A DNA stretch of 64,000 nt, taken from positions 1 through 64,000 of the forward strand of contig JAPPJY010000095.1 in the NCBI GenBank assembly GCA_028874335.1, written 5' to 3'. The translations under genes were made by a program, and so were the position numbers. Below are positions 44,959-54,305 of the stretch, piece after piece. The stretch is from Gemmatimonadota bacterium. GTDB lineage: Bacteria > Latescibacterota > UBA2968 > GCA-2709665. A model generated the notes under the pieces. That model was not told where the DNA came from and ran no database searches. It saw only the letters and a program-made list of their open reading frames with translations. Positions within the stretch are counted from its first letter, which is position 1; every line of letters starts with the position of its first letter.

Positions 44959-46228
44959 TGCCAGCTTCCACTTCCCACGTGTACGAGGCTGACCCGTTGC
45001 CATTTTCCACGCGGCAGGTTACCGAATGTCTTCCCGCCCTGTCCGCGACGAATCGCAATGATCCGCCGTTTCCGGGTATTGCCCTGCCATTGGACGTCCA
45101 CGAAAACCGGAGGTCCGGATCGTCGACTTCGTCGGCCGCCAATTCCGCGCACCCGACGTGGCGATACACCCCGTCGGCGTCCCGCTGGCGCGAGCCGTCC
45201 GGCGCGACCCAGCCGTCGTCCATGTCCCGCGCGGAATAGTACATCAGGTATCTGCCCGGCAACTTCAAGACGTGCGGGGTGGACGTGTACCGGCCGTCGA
45301 ACGCTTCCCTTCGCGGGTTCGGGGGAAAGGTCGGCACGTCGTTCTGATAGTACCAGGTGCCGCCGTCACGGGTCCTCCCGAACGAGATATCAAAGAGTCC
45401 GCCCGCCCGGTGACCGCCGAACCACATTGCGAGTTCGTCCCGATCGCGCATCACGAAGGGGTACACGCACGAGCGATAGATCCCGCCGTACCGCACCGCG
45501 TCGCCTTCGTGTTCCCAGTGCAGACCGTCCCCGGACCGGGCGGAAATGATGTTTTCGGTCATCTTCAGGTCCGGCGTCTCGGTCGATGGCGCGTTCACCC
45601 ACATCCTGTATGTCCCGTCGTCCAGTTTCAGGACACACGGCCGCCGCCCGGTACGAAACACCGGCTCCGGGTGGAACGTCCATGAAATCCCGTCGGGACT
45701 CTCGCCGTACCCCACCCGCTGGTTCAACCACGGGCGTCCCTCAGTGTCGATTTCATCGACGGCGGTAAACCACATCCTGTAAATCTTCGTCTCGAGGTCG
45801 TACAGCACGTACGGCGTCTGGAATCGCCAGCCCCACGGAATCGCGTCGTCGGTGGCGATCGGATTATCCGGCCGCGGGTCCCAGCGCAGCCCGTCCCTCG
45901 ACGTGGCGTACCCGAGATGGATGTACGAAGGGTTTCGCGCGTGGTCGGAACTGCCCACGTACCACATCTTGAATATGCCGTCCACCCTCAGCACACAGGG
46001 CATGTAGAGGATCACCCGGCACCAGTTCTGTCGGGTCGTGGCTGCCGACAGGAGTGGCTCGGGCAGTCGCTGCCAGGGCTGTGCTTTCGGGAGGCATTGA
46101 CAGGGCTCTATCTCGAGACGAAGGTCGACGGTCTCACCGGCCTTGACCGAAATCGTCCGCCCCGTCGGCTCGACGCCGCAGATGCGGGGCACATACCAGG
46201 CCGGGACCTCGGGAACTCGCGCCGCCAT
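44951..46228 (-). CDS. GH43/GH32-like beta-propeller protein with C-terminal Ig-like domain
   Basis: ~425 aa from ATG 46228; LLSAATTRQNWCRVILYMPCVLRVDGIFKMWYVGSSDHARNPSYIHLGYATSRDGLRWD; C-terminal RHSVTCRVENGNGSASYTWEVE. Confidence 0.7.
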   Translation of the reverse strand: MAARVPEVPAWYVPRICGVEPTGRTISVKAGETVDLRLEIEPCQCLPKAQPWQRLPEPLLSAATTRQNWCRVILYMPCVLRVDGIFKMWYVGSSDHARNPSYIHLGYATSRDGLRWDPRPDNPIATDDAIPWGWRFQTPYVLYDLETKIYRMWFTAVDEIDTEGRPWLNQRVGYGESPDGISWTFHPEPVFRTGRRPCVLKLDDGTYRMWVNAPSTETPDLKMTENIISARSGDGLHWEHEGDAVRYGGIYRSCVYPFVMRDRDELAMWFGGHRAGGLFDISFGRTRDGGTWYYQNDVPTFPPNPRREAFDGRYTSTPHVLKLPGRYLMYYSARDMDDGWVAPDGSRQRDADGVYRHVGCAELAADEVDDPDLRFSWTSNGRAIPGNGGSLRFVADRAGRHSVTCRVENGNGSASYTWEVEAGNG

Positions 46229-46360
46229 TTCATCATCCTTCCGTTGCGAGAAGAGAGTGAAGAGGAGTGAGGAACGAGAAGTGAGGAAAGAGAGAAAGTC
46301 TACAGCGCTGGGAAGGCCGGGGCGCTTTCTCCACTCTCCCCTCAACAATTACCCCTGCGC

Positions 46361-47314
46361 TCATTCCCCCCGAGGTCGGTACCTCGGCGTAAACGCCCGT
46401 CCATAGAACAGCGGCATCAACTCATGCGGTACCTGGTCGGTCTGCCCCAGCGACGCCATCTGGCCGAACTCGTAGTCGGAATGGACCAGCCGCGAAAGCA
46501 TGATAAGCCGTTCCTTATCCGTCTCGATGTTGATGGTGCGGTGCATCAGCGGACCGTCGGCGAACAGCAGCGCAGACCCCCGCCTGGCCGTGGTCTGATG
46601 GAAGAACTCGGAATCCGGATGGTCCGTGATATACTGCTTCAAATCGTCGTACGAGAGGTCGAGTCTGTGACTTCCCGCGAAGATCCCGGTTCCGCCGTCG
46701 CCCGGGCCCACGTCTGTGAGATAGAGGATCAAACCGAGGATCTGCGTATGGAACCAGCCATTCTTGCGGACCGCCCGGTCCTTGTGTCGCGTGACCCCGC
46801 CGTGCCATCCCAGGACCGGGGTATCGGAACGCCGGTTGAAGCGGACGGCGACCTGATGGAACCGGAACGTCCCGCCCAGCAGTTCGGTCGCGATCCCCAG
46901 GACGCGCGGCCTGGTCAGCACTGACAGGTAGACGGGGTCCAGCCCCAGCACGTTCTCAATCTCAAGACGTTCCAGGTGAAGCTCGCCCGAAGCGGTCCTT
47001 CTCCGGTTCGCCCGCCAGATCGCCCCGTTCCTGAAGTCCTCGTATTTTCTGGGCGGCGGAGGCGGCGTGATCTCGTTGTCGCCGGCCGCGTCCAGGATTT
47101 CCGCCTTCAATTTGCTGGCTGACGCTTCTATGGACTGCAACTCCGGCTCGGTAAACAGGTCTTCGACGATGGTGTACCCGAAGAGCTCGAATCGCATCCG
47201 CTGTTCCAGCGTCAGGGCAGGGAATGGATAGTCGAATTCCGTTTGCGGCACATCCGAGAATCCGAACCCGGGATTCGGCGCGGAATATCTGGTTTTCGTC
47301 GCTATCTCGGCCAT
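46361..47314 (-). CDS. phytanoyl-CoA dioxygenase (PhyH) family protein
   Basis: ~317 aa from ATG 47314; RRSDTPVLGWHGG..., GGTGIFAGSHRLDLSYDDL, RRGSALLFADGPLMHRTINIETDKERL. Confidence 0.8.
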   Translation of the reverse strand: MAEIATKTRYSAPNPGFGFSDVPQTEFDYPFPALTLEQRMRFELFGYTIVEDLFTEPELQSIEASASKLKAEILDAAGDNEITPPPPPRKYEDFRNGAIWRANRRRTASGELHLERLEIENVLGLDPVYLSVLTRPRVLGIATELLGGTFRFHQVAVRFNRRSDTPVLGWHGGVTRHKDRAVRKNGWFHTQILGLILYLTDVGPGDGGTGIFAGSHRLDLSYDDLKQYITDHPDSEFFHQTTARRGSALLFADGPLMHRTINIETDKERLIMLSRLVHSDYEFGQMASLGQTDQVPHELMPLFYGRAFTPRYRPRGE

Positions 47315-47458
47315 CTCGATGCACCTCCAAAGACAATCTGTCCGTTTCGACAGGCTCAACGAACCTTATTGAACCCCTGGCTGTACCTCGAACTGAACCC
47401 ACGGCCGTAACTCGAACTGCCAGTTCGAGCTACCTGATCAAGCAGCCTCATTCCCGAG

Positions 47459-48283
47459 TCAATCCCCTGCCCGCACCCAGTGCCGGAAAAGGGGCTTCAC
47501 CTTTTCGGGCATCGAATCATAGACTTCCTGCGGAACAGGCGGGACCTCTGGCGCATTGAGTCCGGTGGCCTCCAGCATCCGCTCGCGCGCTTCGGAGCCG
47601 GGCATCAGGACACCGGTATCGAGCCACCAGGGCGCGTAGCGAATGACGACCGACACGCGCGGCTCGTCGGAACGGTTGGGGGCCGTGGCGTGCCACAGCC
47701 GGCTGTCCAGCATCAGCACGCTTCCCGCTTCGCCTTCCGCGTTGCATTCGCCGGGAATGGCGCCGAGCGGGTCGAATCCGTTTCCCCCGCTTGGATTGTT
47801 GTTCGAACGGTGGCTGCCGGGAAGAATGAGGGTTCCTCCGTTTTTCGCACTGAAGGGGGAGAGCATCCATAGCGTGGTGAGGTGCATCACCGCGTCGGGA
47901 TAGGGCGCGGAGATATGTCCGGCGTTGTTCTGGTTGAAGGGCCAGTCGGCGTGCCACGCGCCGCGCGGATTACCCGGGAAATTCACCGTTGCGGTTGTGA
48001 AGGAGATCCGGACGTGTTCGCCCAGCATTCCCTCGACGACGCCCATGACCCCGGAATCCGCCACATAGGGCGCGAAAGACTGCTCCCGGGCGACGAAACC
48101 GGAGACGTGGCCGATGCCCTTGTCGTCGAGCGTTTCGGCATTCGCGTGCCGGTGGACGGCATCCATGACGCTCTCTCTCACCGCGGTGACCCGGTCATTG
48201 GGCACAACGTCCTTCACGACACACCAGCCGTTGACGCGCATCTGGTCCAGTTCGCTTTGCATCCGATTGGCTCCAGAATCCAT
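47459..48283 (-). CDS. phytanoyl-CoA dioxygenase (PhyH) family protein
   Basis: ~274 aa from ATG 48283 (longer ORF overlaps next gene); GAWHADWPFNQNN (HxD), NGGTLILPGSHRSNNN, RLWHATAPNRSDEPRVSV. Confidence 0.9.
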   Translation of the reverse strand: MDSGANRMQSELDQMRVNGWCVVKDVVPNDRVTAVRESVMDAVHRHANAETLDDKGIGHVSGFVAREQSFAPYVADSGVMGVVEGMLGEHVRISFTTATVNFPGNPRGAWHADWPFNQNNAGHISAPYPDAVMHLTTLWMLSPFSAKNGGTLILPGSHRSNNNPSGGNGFDPLGAIPGECNAEGEAGSVLMLDSRLWHATAPNRSDEPRVSVVIRYAPWWLDTGVLMPGSEARERMLEATGLNAPEVPPVPQEVYDSMPEKVKPLFRHWVRAGD

Positions 48284-48336
48284 AAACGTAGCGTCTCCGT
48301 TAGATTTGACGGCACGCAAGCCGCCCGTCCCCGTGC

Positions 48337-50331
48337 TCACGGCTGCAGGATCCAGATCCCGCCCACTTTGCCCGTGATGCTGTCGATGACGATCCACATC
48401 CCAAGGCAGACCGCCTCCCCGAGGATGATCCCGACAAAGAACAGCCGGGTCAGCCTGTACAGGTTGGCGCCTCCGAACCGCAGCACGAGCGACTTGATTC
48501 CCCAGGCGAGAAACACGCTGAAGAAGTAGTTGTGCGTATAGGCGATCGTGCTCACGGGCAGCGCAACCGGGTGCAGCGGCCACGACGGCAGCCGGGAGCG
48601 GAGCGCCATCATCAACACCACGACACCCACGCCCAGACCCGTATACAAGAAGCCGGGATAGAAGATGGGCGAGGGTGAGAGCAGCCTGCGACCGATGTAT
48701 TCGTCGAACGGCAGCGCGCAGTCGTTCACGTCCCGGAACCAGTAGTCCAGGTTGCGGCCGCCGTGTTCATATCCCAGCTGGAGCGTGGTATAGCTCGCCG
48801 CGATCAGGCCGGCGGCCAGCGCGGCGCCCATCGCCAGCACGAGACCCCGCTTGCGTCCGATCTCCCGTGCGAGTCTCAGCGCGCCCGAGGCCCTCGGCAT
48901 GAGCGTATTCAACCGGGTCATCGTCCAGGCGAAGCTGACGCCGAGAGACGTCAGCCCCGTGGGGCTGAACGCCGCGGAGCCCACGGCGCACACCACGAAC
49001 TCAGACGGATTCAGCGGAGAATAGGTCACGGAATATCCGGTCTCGCTCACGATGCGGGCGAGCACCAGAAAGACGACGAAACTGAAGAAGCCCAGCAGCA
49101 GGACGAGATGGGGAGCAATGCCCGCCTGGTAGAGCCAGCATCCGAGATAGAGTGTCCCCGCAACGATCCCGGCCACCGCGGACCGGTAGGGGATCACCTC
49201 GTCCGAATCGTCCAGGCGCGAGGGGCGGCCCATTGCCCTCGCCCACACCTCGCGCAGGTGCCCCCGCGCGATCCACAGACTGTAGCCCGCCAGGCCGAGC
49301 ATGTATCCCATGCCCATCATTGCCAGGAATTCGGATCCCTGGGAACTGTGCCGGCCTACGACCCCCGAGACCCCGTATGTCTCCGCCCCGACAACGGCCA
49401 GAACGCCGCTGATGCACTTCGCGATGACGTTGAACAGCCAGATGCTCAGACTCACGTCCGTATTCACGAAATACGAGTACCCAAGGATCGCGAAATGCAG
49501 GCCGATATGCAAGGGAATCGCCCGGCGGAAGATCCAGAGAACCGTTCGCAGCTGAATCCGCGGAAGCGAATAGTAGTACCTCTGAAGCCCGTTCAACAAT
49601 CCGATCAGGAACGGTACTGCGAACCCGCCCCACATCATCCTGCTGCGGAACAGGGGCCCGACCGTCCGCACCCCCATCATGCTCATCTCCAACGGCACCT
49701 GCATGATTGGGAACGCGAAGCGCTCGTGCTCCTCCCACTGCTTTCTCATGAGAACCGCCAGGCAGACGAGCACGACGTAGAGCACGACCAGAAACGACCC
49801 CCAGCTCCACAAGGGAACCACCCACGACCACCATGGCACCGGGTCGCCGGCGGGAAGGCCGTCGTACAGCCCCCGTACCGCTTCCGTATCCAGGATCGAC
49901 AGCCACGGCAGGGCATTGGGCAACACGGCTTCCAGGTGCCGCATTTCCGGCGAGGCGTAGTAGGTGACGCCCGTCATGAAGCCCAGCAGGGCCTTGGTCA
50001 TCTTCCATGACGGCATCAGAAACATCAACATGACGTAGACGGCCAGCAACTCGCCCCGCCCCAGTGAGAAGCGGCGCTTCAGGGCTCCCGCCAGCGGGTT
50101 GAGTACCAGCACGAGTACAAAAAAAACGAACAGCACGCCCCGGTCCATATGGTAATTGCCCATGAAGGGCCCCTGGACGACCATCCGGTTGTAGGTCAAC
50201 GCAACGCCCATGAACGCGCAAAGACCCAGTCCGATCAGGAACGCGCGAAGGGTCAGACCGTCTTCCGAAGGTTCCGGCTGACTCTCCGATTGCGCGTGTT
50301 GCTGTGGGTCTTTCGCTCGAGCGCTTTCCAC
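48337..50331 (-). CDS. DUF6785/DUF6784-like polytopic membrane protein (paralog 4)
   Basis: 664 aa; near-collinear with 3900-5879 (TKALLGFMTGVTYYASPEMRHLEAVLP identical block). Confidence 0.85.
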   Translation of the reverse strand: MESARAKDPQQHAQSESQPEPSEDGLTLRAFLIGLGLCAFMGVALTYNRMVVQGPFMGNYHMDRGVLFVFFVLVLVLNPLAGALKRRFSLGRGELLAVYVMLMFLMPSWKMTKALLGFMTGVTYYASPEMRHLEAVLPNALPWLSILDTEAVRGLYDGLPAGDPVPWWSWVVPLWSWGSFLVVLYVVLVCLAVLMRKQWEEHERFAFPIMQVPLEMSMMGVRTVGPLFRSRMMWGGFAVPFLIGLLNGLQRYYYSLPRIQLRTVLWIFRRAIPLHIGLHFAILGYSYFVNTDVSLSIWLFNVIAKCISGVLAVVGAETYGVSGVVGRHSSQGSEFLAMMGMGYMLGLAGYSLWIARGHLREVWARAMGRPSRLDDSDEVIPYRSAVAGIVAGTLYLGCWLYQAGIAPHLVLLLGFFSFVVFLVLARIVSETGYSVTYSPLNPSEFVVCAVGSAAFSPTGLTSLGVSFAWTMTRLNTLMPRASGALRLAREIGRKRGLVLAMGAALAAGLIAASYTTLQLGYEHGGRNLDYWFRDVNDCALPFDEYIGRRLLSPSPIFYPGFLYTGLGVGVVVLMMALRSRLPSWPLHPVALPVSTIAYTHNYFFSVFLAWGIKSLVLRFGGANLYRLTRLFFVGIILGEAVCLGMWIVIDSITGKVGGIWILQP

Positions 50332-50357
50332 TCGTCCTCCTCTTCAAGCCCGACATT

Positions 50358-51380
50358 TCAAGTCCTGCCGCACTCGGCCACGCCGATGTGGCGGTAGATT
50401 CCGGCCCTGTCCATGCCAAGCGTGTCGGCGCCCGTCCTGTAGAGGGTACCCCAGTCTCGGGCGGAGTAGTACATCAGATAGCGGTCCCCGCCGTCGACGA
50501 CGCACGGCGTGGAGGTATACCGCCCGTCGTAGTCATTGGGATCCCGCGTCGCGGGCAGGGCAGGTGTGTCGTGGTGGTGGGTCCAGGCAAGGCCATCGGA
50601 CGACGTGGAGCAGTAGATCTCAAACACGGGGCGGACCAGCGGCGATTCGGACCCCGCGTCGATCACGACTTCGCCGCCGGCGGGCCAGGCGCCGTACCAC
50701 ATGATGTATCCCTCGCCGTCGCGCATGACGAATGGATAGACCGTTCCCCTGAGTTTCTCGTTGAAGCTCACGGCGGGTTCGGGGTCGCGCGTCCAACGGA
50801 GGCCGTCCGTGGATTCGAAGCGATAGATGTGATGTACCAGGTCGTCGAAGCATCCGTCGGGCGTTGGGGATGAGTTCATCCACATCCGGTAGGCGCCCGG
50901 ACCGTCCTTGATCACGCACGGACGTCGCCCGCTGTGATAGATCGGCTCCGGATGTACGTCCCATTTCAGCCCGTCGAGGCTGGTGGCATAACCGAGTTGC
51001 TGCTCGAAGCTCACGAGCCAGGTTGGACCGCCCCGGACAACGGAGGACATGATGAACCACATCTTGAACAGCCCCTCGTCCGCGTCGAAGATCACGTGGG
51101 GCGTCTGCCAGGCGTCGCAGGCCGGCAGATCGTCGCGGGTGAGGATGGGGTTGTCCGGGTGCTCGTTCCAGTGGATTCCGTCGTCCGATTCGGCGAAGCC
51201 CACGACCGAATCGTCTGTACGGGTAGCGGTGCCGTGAGCGATGTACCACATCATGTACCTGTCCGCGACGCGGAGCACCGTCGGGTTGTAGAGTTCAACC
51301 CGGCACCAGTCCTGGCGGGTGGTCAGCGCGGACAGAATCGGTTTTTCGCGACGACGCCACTTTGCAAGATGAAGGGACAT
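50358..51380 (-). CDS. GH43/GH32-like beta-propeller protein
   Basis: ~340 aa from ATG 51380; ILSALTTRQDWCRVELYNPTVLRVADRYMMWYIAHGTATRTDDSVVGFAESDDGIHWNEHPDNPIL; related to 44951. Confidence 0.75.
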   Translation of the reverse strand: MSLHLAKWRRREKPILSALTTRQDWCRVELYNPTVLRVADRYMMWYIAHGTATRTDDSVVGFAESDDGIHWNEHPDNPILTRDDLPACDAWQTPHVIFDADEGLFKMWFIMSSVVRGGPTWLVSFEQQLGYATSLDGLKWDVHPEPIYHSGRRPCVIKDGPGAYRMWMNSSPTPDGCFDDLVHHIYRFESTDGLRWTRDPEPAVSFNEKLRGTVYPFVMRDGEGYIMWYGAWPAGGEVVIDAGSESPLVRPVFEIYCSTSSDGLAWTHHHDTPALPATRDPNDYDGRYTSTPCVVDGGDRYLMYYSARDWGTLYRTGADTLGMDRAGIYRHIGVAECGRT

Positions 51381-51388
51381 ATATTCGA

Positions 51389-51530
51389 CCTCAATTCGAA
51401 AAAAGACAGCAGGCAAATTTACCACAAAAAGCACAAAAGGTACAAAGGGTTGCAGCGCGAAAGCGGGGTATGGAGGTCGTTCATAAGGATGAAATTTCCG
51501 TTCACGTCCAGTGGTCTCAAGTGTCCAGAA
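51389..51530. repeat. Dispersed repeat family C copy 2
   Basis: cctcaattcgaaaaaagacagcaggcaaatttaccacaaaaagcacaaaag..ggggtatggaggtcgttcat..gatgaaatttccgttcacgtccag. Confidence 0.75.
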
Positions 51531-51612
51531 ACTTTCACATCAATTCGCCTCTGTTCTTCTGCATATTTTCGACATTCAGGTCCCAGAATAATCGCAGATC
51601 ACGGTCAATCCA

Positions 51613-52824
51613 CTAAAATCCCGTCAGGGACGTGGAAAGTTCCTCGAGCGAAACGGACTGTTTCCGCAGGGGGCGCGAGTCCATCGTGCACGCGGTTTCG
51701 CGATAGCCGGAGCCGCTGACGATTGCGACGACGACGTCTTCCAGATGGACCTGCCCAGAGTCCATCAGACGGGTTGTTCCAGCCAGGCAGGCGCCCGTCG
51801 ACGGCTCCACGAACAGTCCTTCCCGCCGGCCGCAGGCTTCCTGGGCCGAAAGGGCTTCCTCGTCCGTGACGGAAACAAAGAACCCGTTCGACGAACGTAT
51901 GGTCCCCAAGGCTTCCATGCCGTCGGGGGGGTAGCTGTGGGCGAGTTTCACCAGAATCGAAGGCGGCAGGTTGTCATAAGGCAGCGCCAGCACGTCTTCC
52001 CACCGGTTCAATCCGCGTTCGAAGGCCACCTCCAGCGCGTTGTAATCCGCGGGTACCACGCCGATCATCCTGGGAACGGAGTCGATGAGTCCGAGCGCCC
52101 GGCAGTCTCGGAATCCCCGCCAGACCCCCGAGACTGTACCGCCGCCACCCACGGGAACCACCACCCAGTCCGGCGCTTTGCCAAGTTCCTCCACGATCTC
52201 GAAGGCGATGGTCTTGTTTCCCTCGGCCTGGTACGGATTGGAATTCCGGCTGGTCGTGCTCAGATAGAGTCCCTGTTCACGGCAGACGTCGATCACACCG
52301 TGTACGATCGGATCGATCGGCGCCTTCACCTCGACAAGCGCCGCACCCAGGCCGAACATGGGGTAGAGCCGCTCCGGCGGCGTTCCTTCCGTCATGACCA
52401 CGACGCTGCGCAACCCCGCCCGCGCGGCAAGCGCGGCGTTCGAGATGCCTGCGCTGCCCGTCGATACGATCACGGACACATCCGCGCCGATGGCCTTCGC
52501 ATGCGTGATCGCGACCGAGAGCGAACGGTCCTTGTGGGATCCGGTGGGGTTGCGGGTCTCGTCCTTCAGATAGACCCGATGTTCCTCGAAACTCCGTGCC
52601 CGCAGCAGCGGGGTACCGCCTTCGCCCAGGGTTACGGCTCCATCGGGGGGGTCTACAGGAAGCAGGGGCCAGTAGCGCCACATGGTACCGTCGAAGCGGT
52701 CGTCCCATGATACGTCGTGATAGCGGTATCGAAACCCCAGGGAACCCGCGCAGATGCCGCAGTTCAAGGCGGGGGCATCCTGTTGCGCACCGCACGTCAA
52801 ACAGATCTTTCGAAATCGACTCAC
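51613..52824 (-). CDS. thrC: threonine synthase-like PLP-dependent enzyme
   Basis: 403 aa; N-terminal CxxC zinc ribbon, GEGGTPLLRA, RNPTGSHKDRSLSVAITHAKAIG, VVPVGGGGTVSGVWRGF. Confidence 0.85.
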   Translation of the reverse strand: MSRFRKICLTCGAQQDAPALNCGICAGSLGFRYRYHDVSWDDRFDGTMWRYWPLLPVDPPDGAVTLGEGGTPLLRARSFEEHRVYLKDETRNPTGSHKDRSLSVAITHAKAIGADVSVIVSTGSAGISNAALAARAGLRSVVVMTEGTPPERLYPMFGLGAALVEVKAPIDPIVHGVIDVCREQGLYLSTTSRNSNPYQAEGNKTIAFEIVEELGKAPDWVVVPVGGGGTVSGVWRGFRDCRALGLIDSVPRMIGVVPADYNALEVAFERGLNRWEDVLALPYDNLPPSILVKLAHSYPPDGMEALGTIRSSNGFFVSVTDEEALSAQEACGRREGLFVEPSTGACLAGTTRLMDSGQVHLEDVVVAIVSGSGYRETACTMDSRPLRKQSVSLEELSTSLTGF

Positions 52825-52885
52825 CGTGGACCCCTAACCTTGATTCGATTCGAGATAACCGTTAAAATGACCGCAAAGTGCATGA

Positions 52886-53015
52886 ATGCGGGGAGACGGG
52901 AGACGTAAGACGGTAGATGAGATCATTGCCGGGTATGTTAATCCTCGTTGCCTCCGGCACGAGAAGAATCCCTACAAGGCTGGAAATCTCTCCCGTCTTA
53001 CGTCTTGCGTCTCAC
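52886..53015. repeat. Element family B copy 2 (~130 bp, terminal inverted repeats)
   Basis: gagacgggagacgtaagacggtaga ... tctcccgtcttacgtcttgcgtctc; aligns with 30729-30862. Confidence 0.8.
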
Positions 53016-53043
53016 CATGTGGTGGGGCGGGGTGTGGATAAAA

Positions 53044-53075
53044 AGAAATGGCAATCCCTGAGGACCGCCATTTCT
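53044..53075 (-). terminator. Rho-independent terminator of porV-like gene
   Basis: minus strand GAAATGGC-N16-GCCATTTC followed by TTTTT. Confidence 0.75.
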
Positions 53076-53100
53076 CTTTTACAAGATGCTTCCTGAAAAC

Positions 53101-54054
53101 TCAGAACGCGCCGCTCAGCGTGAACCGCAGCGGGGCATCCAGATACGTGCCGAAGTCGCTGTACGCGACGTCGGCCTGCACGATCCGTCCGTTCGGCATC
53201 GAGAATTTCAATCCCGCTCCGAGCGTCCACGATTCTTCGTCGAAGTTCGCCTTATAGCCCGCCCGGAGGGCGAAGTTGTTCTGAAGCCAGAGTTCGCCGC
53301 CGAACCGGTACTGCGGGTCGGCGAAATCCGTGGCGTAGGAGTTTTCGAAGGTTACCGTGATATATGTGGGGTCGCCGGTGGCGCCGACAATCTCCATTGC
53401 CGCGGCCGTGCTGAAGGCAACCGGCATCTTTCTGACGTCCTCGATCACCTTGACGTCCTTGCCCATGTTCTCGAACGTCATGCCGAGACGCAGGCTCCTG
53501 AAACCGGTGTAGAAAAACGTGGATACGCCCACGTCCCACGCGTTCAGGCGGTCGGTATCGAGGGTCTGTTGGGTCCAGCGGAACATCGAGCCGACGGAGA
53601 GTTTGTCCGTCAGTTTCCTGGCGTAGACCACCCCCAGTGAGAGATCGCCCATATCGGGGTACCGTCCGGTCCCGGTGGGCTGGAAAATGGTCGTCTCTTC
53701 GAACTCGTGGGGGCTGAAGGTAACGACGTTAACACCCAGAACGCCGTACGCCGTGTTGTAGGCCATCCCACCCGTAAGGATGTGGTCGTTCATCAGCCAC
53801 CGGGTGTACCCGAGCGTAAACGCGGCGCGTTCGATATGGGTGAGTCCCGCGGGATTCGAAAATATGGCATCGATATTGTCCGATACGGCCACGAACGCAC
53901 CGCCCATACCGGCCATTCGTGCTCCATGATCGATCTTCAGAACAGGGAGGACCATCCGCGCCAACCGCCGCTGGTCCTGGGCGTCCGCCCCCCGGGGGTA
54001 GAGCAGGGCGCAGATCACCGCCGCTGTCAGTCCGATCCACAACGTCCGTTTCAT
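53101..54054 (-). CDS. PorV/PorQ family outer-membrane protein
   Basis: 317 aa; GARMAGMGGAFVAVSDNIDAIFSNPAGLTHIERAAFTLGYTRWLMNDHILTGGMAY. Confidence 0.85.
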   Translation of the reverse strand: MKRTLWIGLTAAVICALLYPRGADAQDQRRLARMVLPVLKIDHGARMAGMGGAFVAVSDNIDAIFSNPAGLTHIERAAFTLGYTRWLMNDHILTGGMAYNTAYGVLGVNVVTFSPHEFEETTIFQPTGTGRYPDMGDLSLGVVYARKLTDKLSVGSMFRWTQQTLDTDRLNAWDVGVSTFFYTGFRSLRLGMTFENMGKDVKVIEDVRKMPVAFSTAAAMEIVGATGDPTYITVTFENSYATDFADPQYRFGGELWLQNNFALRAGYKANFDEESWTLGAGLKFSMPNGRIVQADVAYSDFGTYLDAPLRFTLSGAF

Positions 54055-54087
54055 CGCGTCATCTCCTTAAGTTTCAGTATGGACCTG

Positions 54088-54279
54088 AGAAGCTGTCTTA
54101 AAATTCCCACGCGGTCTTCGCTCGGCTGCAAAAGCGCCGGTCTGCGTTGGTCAAATCCACCCAAGAGTGGCGAGGGGCGCGCAGCCACGATACATTGGAT
54201 ATGGGCGGGTTTTCCGGCCTTGACCGCCGCTTTTTCGCTCGCGCTCGGGAACTCACCGGTAATTTTAAAACAACTTCCT
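54088..54279. repeat. Copy 3 (long subtype, ~192 bp) of element family A
   Basis: agaagctgtcttaaaattcccacgcggtcttcgctcggctgcaaaagcgccggtctgcgttggtcaaa ... aattttaaaacaacttcct. Confidence 0.85.
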
Positions 54280-54305
54280 AGCCGAGCAGAAATAGAGATC
54301 TGCCC

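Noticed and set aside
46700-46830. Missing HxD metal motif in the PhyH protein at 46361 (WHGG instead)
   Set aside because: From memory, an HGG variant is widespread in a PhyH subfamily of environmental bacteria, so this is not evidence of inactivation by itself.
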